Source of the DNA: Acidobacteria bacterium AH-259-L09
Lineage (GTDB): Bacteria; Acidobacteriota; UBA6911; RPQK01
Direction of reading: 5' to 3'
DNA: 11,081 nt
Assembly (NCBI GenBank): GCA_027717875.1
Contig: JALLOL010000064.1
Coordinates: 1 to 11,081, forward strand
Part shown: positions 7,350-11,081 of the stretch, piece by piece
How the letters are laid out: every line of letters begins with the position of its first letter
How positions within the stretch are numbered: position 1 is the first letter of the stretch
Position numbers and translations under genes: made by a program
The notes under the pieces: model-generated
What the model saw: only the letters and a program-made list of their open reading frames with translations
The model's database searches: none
Told to the model about the DNA's origin: nothing

Positions 7350-7387
7350 ATGTTAAATGTCGCAACGGCTTTGTAAAAATTTGTTAA
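7350..7387 (-). promoter_or_regulatory. Promoter and Pho-box-like direct repeats upstream of the PD40 gene
   Basis: On the minus strand TTAACA (7382-7387) and TTTACA (7372-7377) are hexamers with a 10-bp period. A further TTAACA (7351-7356) lies 21 bp on, again on the same DNA face. TTTACA also serves as a good -35, 16 bp from a -10-like TAACAT (7350-7355), giving a leader of about 35 bases before the AGGAGG site. OmpR/PhoB regulators bind such direct repeats, and the Bacillus PhoP consensus TT(A/T/C)ACA is similar. That the adjacent regulator binds here is inferred. Confidence 0.5.
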
Positions 7388-7432
7388 ATAATTGAAAAAT
7401 CTTATTAATCTCCAGAGGGACAGGCAACATCA

Positions 7433-7450
7433 GGTCAGTGCCGTCTGACC
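7433..7450 (-). other. Hairpin directly after the response regulator stop
   Basis: GGTCAG (7433-7438) and CTGACC (7445-7450) form a perfect 6-bp stem with a 6-base loop, starting 2 bases after the stop codon. No T run follows on the minus strand, so it is more likely an mRNA-stability or processing element than a terminator. Confidence 0.45.
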
Positions 7451-7452
7451 CC

Positions 7453-8148
7453 TCATCCCAGAAATTTGTAACCGACGCCGTGGATGGTGATGAGATGTCT
7501 GGGCTGGTGTGGATCCTCTTCAATTTTTTGCCTGAGCTTGGCCATGTGCGTATCCACCGTGCGCGTAGTGGGAAATGAGTCGTATCCCCAAACGGCATTG
7601 AGCAGATCGTCACGCGATACCACCTCGCCCCGTCTTTCGAAAAAATATTTGAGGATTTCATACTCCCTGGGAGAGAGGACCACAGGCTTACGCTTCTTTT
7701 TGGCGGTGTATTTTCTGAAATTGATCTCCACGTCTCCGAACCGGCACCTCTCTGGAATTCGCATGCCTGACTTGGCTCGTCGCAGAACGGCTTTAATTCG
7801 TGCCATGAGCTCCAGGACGCTGAAGGGTTTCGTAATATAGTCATCCGCACCCAGTTCCAAACCGAGCACCACGTCCGCTTCCTGACTTTTTGCGGTCAAC
7901 ATGATAATGGGAAGATCAGGGAGCTTCTTCTTGAGTTCTTTGCATACGTCATAGCCGTCACGCTTGGGAAGCATCAAGTCAAGAATGACAAGATCGGGAC
8001 GCTCCTTGAGGGCTGTTTGGCAACCGCTCTCGCCATCGTAGGCAGCCAGGACCTCGTATCCTCTGGCTTCCAGGTTGAACTTCAAGCCGGCTACCATGTT
8101 TTTCTCGTCCTCAATGATGACGATTTTTGCTTCTGCTTCTGGACTCAT
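7453..8148 (-). CDS. OmpR/PhoB family response regulator
   Basis: 231 residues from an ATG at 8148; GGTGG stands 7 bases upstream. The receiver domain (about 7-120) has the acidic pair E13-D14, phosphoacceptor D57 in VILDLMLPKRDG, T85 in IIMLTAK, and K107 in DDYITKPF. It is complete and should be phosphorylated. A winged-helix DNA-binding domain fills about 130-231: SPREYEILKYFFERRGEVVS, then the recognition-helix region ending TRTVDTHMAKLRQKI, and the terminal hairpin GVGYKFLG. It follows the histidine kinase by 51 bases and is almost certainly its partner. PhoB-type regulators bind tandem repeats beside -10 elements, and suitable repeats lie ahead of the kinase gene and the PD40 gene. I do not assign phoB, because the partner kinase does not look like PhoR on the outer side. 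Confidence 0.95.
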   Translation of the reverse strand: MSPEAEAKIVIIEDEKNMVAGLKFNLEARGYEVLAAYDGESGCQTALKERPDLVILDLMLPKRDGYDVCKELKKKLPDLPIIMLTAKSQEADVVLGLELGADDYITKPFSVLELMARIKAVLRRAKSGMRIPERCRFGDVEINFRKYTAKKKRKPVVLSPREYEILKYFFERRGEVVSRDDLLNAVWGYDSFPTTRTVDTHMAKLRQKIEEDPHQPRHLITIHGVGYKFLG

Positions 8149-8179
8149 CGTTTTTCCACCGTGGATAACTGGGCCCCCT

Positions 8180-8198
8180 TCGCTCGCCAGTCGAGCGA
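8180..8198 (-). other. GC-rich hairpin between the kinase and regulator genes
   Basis: TCGCTCG (8180-8186) and CGAGCGA (8192-8198) make a perfect 7-bp stem with a 5-base loop, starting one base after the kinase stop codon. There is no T run, and the regulator gene follows within 32 bases. It resembles an intercistronic stability or attenuation element. Confidence 0.5.
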
Positions 8199-8199
8199 T

Positions 8200-10323
8200 C
8201 TAAAAAGATGCCTTCCCCGTCCTTTGCTGCCATGGAATCTTGAGGCTGAACGTGCTCCCTTTTCCCTCCTCGCTCTGCACCTCGACCGTTCCACCGTGAG
8301 CTTCTGCACCGTGTTTCACTAGAGTTAAGCCCAGACCGCTGCCGCGCCTGTCCAGCTTCCGCGTAGGCCCTCGATAAAACTTTTCGAAAATCTTTTCTAT
8401 TTGATCCTTTGCAATTCCCACACCCTGATCTTGCACTGAAATGCGGATCCAGTCCGCATTCGTGCTCACCCTCACGCCGATGTATTTCCCTTCCTCCGAA
8501 TATCTTGTTGCGTTGTCGAGGAGGTTCAAGAGGGCTTGAGAAATTGCGTCCTGGTCCACCCTTGCAATCACGGGATCGGAGGGCAGTTGGTTGTCTACGG
8601 TAAATCCAAGATCACGAATATGGAACTTGTAAGCCTCCACAGTATTTCGGACAATTTCAACGACATCAGCCTCTTCAAAAGTGTATTCCTTTCTGCCTGC
8701 ATCGACCTTAGAGAAATCAAGCACATTGTTGATGAGATGGGTCAGCCGCTCACTCTCTTTTCGAATGATTCGATAGAATTCCTGCCGCTTGGCTTCATCC
8801 TGGACCAGGCCCGTCTCCAATGTCTCGCCGAACATGCGAATGAGCGCCAGCGGAGTTTTCAGATCGTGTGACACATTGGAGACAAACTCCGACTTCATGC
8901 GAGAGAGCTCGACTTCATGAGCGGCCGCATGCACAGTAAAAACAATACCGATCACCATGACTAAAACAATCGCGAGGAAGAGAACCAGGTAGGTCTTTTT
9001 CTCGCTCCCGACAAGCTCCTCAATTGATTTTCCTTCTCGATGAAACAATGCCACCTTCCAGACAGGCAAGACTCCAGAAAAATTTTGAGCCACGAGATAA
9101 TCAGATCCCGGGACCTCTTCCTGCAGGTATTGAACGCTTTCGTCTTGATCGAGAATACCGACCAACAGGTCCTTGCCAAGATCGACCGTCGTGAGAATTT
9201 GCTGAAGTAACGCAGAGAGGATGTGATCCTCTTCGATCTGATATCCCAGTGCTACGATCTGTATCTTTTGGAAAGATGGAGGAAGTTTGACGTAAGCGAG
9301 ATGAAGTGTCTCGTTGTCAAACTTGGCAGAAATGTGGTGCGGCTCCAAGGGGAGAAGGGACCCTTTGATGTTCGATTGAATTTGGGGGATGATGGTCTGA
9401 TCGGCCCACTCGATAAAGCGCATCTGTTCAAGCAAGTGCCCTTCTTGCTGCTTCGATTCTTCCCATTTTCGAAGTAGAGCCGGAGCCGGTTCGCCCCCGC
9501 GGACACGCTCTTCAATCTTTTCAACTGTGGACTCAAGATAGTAAGGAAAACTTCCATCTTGCAGGTCCCATGGGCTCCTGAGCAGTCGCTGATAGAGATC
9601 CACAAGAGCGGTGACTTCTTGTGCGTCCTCTTTGAGCACAGCGTGACCGTCGGCGATCTGAGAGAGAGCCACAACAAAGCAAGGAATGCCTTCCGACGGT
9701 GTGAGATCGTCATGTGGAAGCGAAAGAACCTTCCTGTACTCCCGGATTCCCTCACGGTACTTCCCCAGCTTGAAGAAACACCGGCCGAGTCGTGAGAAAA
9801 GAAAAGCCTGTTCAGCGGGGGACGCCGTGCTTGCCAGTAGCTTCTTATAGAGGCGAACTGCGGTCGAAAAGTCGCTCCCGACCCACTCGGAGGCTTCTGC
9901 CAACCGTAGATCTGGCGTTGCAGAGACGCTGTCCAGGGCCGTCAAGTTGACCTCCTTGGACCATCCCAGCGATATCCGGGTCGACACCACACCACCATCG
10001 GACTTCACGAGAAACGGATGCTTCCATCCTTTCCTGGTTGGCACGAGGTCATGCAGCCAACCCTTAACCTCCTCTACTCTTTCGAACGGCGGAGGTGAAT
10101 TCTCCAAAAAAGAAAGCGCCGCCTCTTGTTGCCGGAGCACTTCCCGTTCAATCTTGTCGCGCACCAGGCTGACCGTGCCACGGTAGTGAGTCTCCAAATT
10201 ATCCGCTTTTTCGTGGACCGACCGGAAACCAAGGTAGCTGAGGATGGTACCCGGGAGGAGAATCAATAGAATGGCCAGCAAGAAAATCTTGGTCCGGGGA
10301 GACAGATTGGACAACAAAGCCAT
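8200..10323 (-). CDS. Membrane sensor histidine kinase with a TPR-like extracytoplasmic domain
   Basis: 707 residues from the ATG at 10323. A TTG 13 codons upstream (10362) is open but would lie before the predicted transcription start. Transmembrane segment 1 is about residues 11-33 and segment 2 about 444-465. The roughly 410 residues between them form the sensor region, with a TPR-like stretch at about 150-201 (AVRLYKKLLAST, then LFSRLGRCFFKLGKYREGIR). Only about 10 residues separate segment 2 from the HisKA domain, so no HAMP is present. Catalytic motifs are complete: H486 in SNVSHDLKTPLAL, N box LLNLLDNATRYS (598-609), G1 DQGVGI (632-637), F box IFEKFYR (645-651), G2 GSGLGLTLVKH (661-671). 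The kinase module is of the PhoR-like type. The signal is unknown; the external TPR suggests that it detects a protein or peptide partner. The kinase gene comes first and its regulator second. Confidence 0.93.
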   Translation of the reverse strand: MALLSNLSPRTKIFLLAILLILLPGTILSYLGFRSVHEKADNLETHYRGTVSLVRDKIEREVLRQQEAALSFLENSPPPFERVEEVKGWLHDLVPTRKGWKHPFLVKSDGGVVSTRISLGWSKEVNLTALDSVSATPDLRLAEASEWVGSDFSTAVRLYKKLLASTASPAEQAFLFSRLGRCFFKLGKYREGIREYRKVLSLPHDDLTPSEGIPCFVVALSQIADGHAVLKEDAQEVTALVDLYQRLLRSPWDLQDGSFPYYLESTVEKIEERVRGGEPAPALLRKWEESKQQEGHLLEQMRFIEWADQTIIPQIQSNIKGSLLPLEPHHISAKFDNETLHLAYVKLPPSFQKIQIVALGYQIEEDHILSALLQQILTTVDLGKDLLVGILDQDESVQYLQEEVPGSDYLVAQNFSGVLPVWKVALFHREGKSIEELVGSEKKTYLVLFLAIVLVMVIGIVFTVHAAAHEVELSRMKSEFVSNVSHDLKTPLALIRMFGETLETGLVQDEAKRQEFYRIIRKESERLTHLINNVLDFSKVDAGRKEYTFEEADVVEIVRNTVEAYKFHIRDLGFTVDNQLPSDPVIARVDQDAISQALLNLLDNATRYSEEGKYIGVRVSTNADWIRISVQDQGVGIAKDQIEKIFEKFYRGPTRKLDRRGSGLGLTLVKHGAEAHGGTVEVQSEEGKGSTFSLKIPWQQRTGKASF

Positions 10324-10350
10324 CCTACGGAGAATACAAAACCGCAGGTT

Positions 10351-10386
10351 AAAATACTTCAAAAATTGTAAAAAGATGTAAAAAGA
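10351..10386 (-). promoter_or_regulatory. Pho-box-like promoter of the histidine kinase gene
   Basis: The plus strand holds an exact tandem 10-bp repeat, TGTAAAAAGA, at 10367-10376 and 10377-10386. Read on the minus strand this is TTTACA-N4-TTTACA. Exactly 10 bases later comes a -10-like TATTTT (10351-10356), with no good sigma70 -35. PhoB-type activators replace the -35 element with just this spacing. The predicted start leaves a leader of about 20 bases before the ATG at 10323. Confidence 0.55.
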
Positions 10387-10843
10387 GAGGCGAAATATCC
10401 GTTGCGGGAGAGCTAACAGGTTGTGAGGCGGCGGATTTACCCTGCACTCTACTCAAGGAGCAAGCAGTCCTCCACCGATGTCACCGCACAAGGTCTTCAT
10501 CATTGCGCCGAGTTGAGGCTCGACGGAAAGTTGATGTCCGTGGAAGTTAAGAGAGGTTCCGGACTGGAGCTGGCATCCCCCGAGGTTCTTTTTCAGACAG
10601 ATGTAAGGGAGATGCACCATACCAAGAACTCAAGCGTCTGGTCCCGACGGGGGAGTGATGATTATCTCGCCTCTGGCTCCTGAGAACCGACACCCATCGG
10701 CTCTGCTGAGATCTTGACGGCGCTTTCCAACCCTGAATGGTCCGTGAGTGAGCCAAGGGGACATTGATGGAGCAATGGGGAAGGGCTCCTCTCGCCGTGG
10801 AGGTAGCAGAGCCATCCAGTTCTGCGATTTCACGGAAGGGCTA
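10387..10843. other. Spacer between URO-D-family gene and kinase promoter
   Basis: This holds no minus-strand gene I can support. Its middle carries a plus-strand PD40 gene relic, listed separately. GGAAGGGCT occurs twice (10779-10787, 10834-10842), of unknown meaning. No hairpin with a T run follows the end of the URO-D-family gene. Confidence 0.5.
10513..10731 (+). pseudogene. Relic of the C-terminal end of a PD40 propeller protein
   Basis: On the plus strand, 10513-10599 encodes LRLDGKLMSVEVKRGSGLEL followed by SPEVLFQT. This closely follows the end-region pattern of PD40 proteins and PD40-tailed kinases of Acidobacteriota (LFYLxPDGKLMAVEVKxGxxFxxGxPxxLFQT). The frame then meets a stop at 10681-10683. 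Just beyond it, in the same frame, TPIG and ILTA (about 10690-10717) recall the usual last residues TPITVVLNWTA. There is no start, no ribosome binding site and no body of a propeller upstream, and the direction is opposite to every real gene here. I read it as a decayed fragment left by an earlier gene or rearrangement. The match is from memory. Confidence 0.5.
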
Positions 10844-11081
10844 TCAACCAGCCAGCAGGTCAACCAAACGCATCAGTTCTTGATCGGTGGTTTCATTTGG
10901 CACCGAGCAACCTGGTGCAAGGATGAAATTTCTGCCCGCTGCTTCCTGTGCGCTCTGCCACTGTTGTCTCAGCTCCGCTTGGGACAGATTCCGGAAATTT
11001 CGTTCGTCCAGGCCTCCCATTAGTACACCGTAATAGCTCTGGCGCATGCGGCTCATAGGAACGCCGGTCCCGTGAACGGAG
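10844..11081 (-). CDS. Uroporphyrinogen decarboxylase (URO-D) superfamily protein, C-terminal part, runs off right edge
   Basis: The frame is open from the right edge to a TGA at 10844-10846, giving 78 codons. The segment YYGVLMGGLDERNFRNLS is followed, after a helix, by GRNFILAPGCSVPNETTDQE and a final helix (LMRLVDLLAG). This is the closing strand-helix pattern of the URO-D TIM barrel. The APGCSVP wording fits URO-D-like methyltransferases, including corrinoid-dependent enzymes, better than true HemE, but the substrate-binding and zinc-binding parts lie outside the window. An internal ATG at 11056 is not the start, because the family match extends through it. It is the only gene upstream of the kinase and is separated from it by 520 bases, so it is not clearly part of the same operon. 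Confidence 0.8.
   Translation of the reverse strand, partial: SVHGTGVPMSRMRQSYYGVLMGGLDERNFRNLSQAELRQQWQSAQEAAGRNFILAPGCSVPNETTDQELMRLVDLLAG

Noticed and set aside
7453..10323. Naming the pair phoR/phoB on the basis of the repeats
   Set aside because: The kinase lacks the PAS domain and small periplasmic part of PhoR, and no phosphate transport genes are in view. The repeats fit the general OmpR/PhoB class and are not specific to phosphate.
10324..10362. TTG start of the kinase at 10362
   Set aside because: It lies between the repeat and the -10-like TATTTT, so it would precede the predicted transcription start. It has no Shine-Dalgarno site. The weak point is that the ATG at 10323 also lacks a strong one.

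Overview
All convincing genes in this window lie on the minus strand and are read from right to left. Both ends cut through a gene. Moderate GC, very short spacers, Shine-Dalgarno sites and sigma70-like promoters indicate a Gram-negative bacterium. A secreted TPR plus PD40 (WSPDGR-type) propeller protein, and the decayed C-terminal piece of a second PD40 protein, are both typical of Acidobacteriota and related phyla. That placement is an inference from family habits, not a proof.

In transcription order: (1) 11081-10844, the C-terminal end of a uroporphyrinogen-decarboxylase-family protein. (2) 10843-10324, a spacer holding a plus-strand PD40 gene relic and the promoter of the next gene. (3) 10323-7453, a sensor histidine kinase with a large extracytoplasmic TPR-like domain, followed by an OmpR/PhoB-type response regulator. 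(4) 7310-3139, a putative operon of three exported proteins: TPR-PD40 propeller, di-heme cytochrome c peroxidase/MauG-type protein, and a helical TPR-like protein of unknown function. (5) 3138-2809, a gene-free spacer. (6) 2781-710, a small operon: MarR-type repressor, a reductive-dehalogenase/QueG-like iron-sulfur protein fused to an SCP2 domain, and a truncated carboxymuconolactone-decarboxylase-like gene. (7) 709-260, a stretch with no convincing gene. (8) 259-1, the start of a coiled-coil/HD-GYP signalling protein.

Two regulatory patterns stand out. An 18-bp perfect palindrome, TAATTGTATATACAATTA, covers the -10 region of marR. A 16/18 copy lies just ahead of the iron-sulfur gene, so MarR probably controls both promoters. 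Separately, TTTACA-type hexamers in direct repeat with a 10-bp period (Pho-box-like architecture) lie ahead of the histidine kinase and again ahead of the PD40 operon. This suggests that the two-component system controls itself and the neighbouring envelope operon.

The best candidate for something undescribed is the block 10386-3139: a sensor with a TPR-like periplasmic region that apparently controls a periplasmic TPR-propeller, a di-heme peroxidase-like enzyme and a further TPR-like exported protein.
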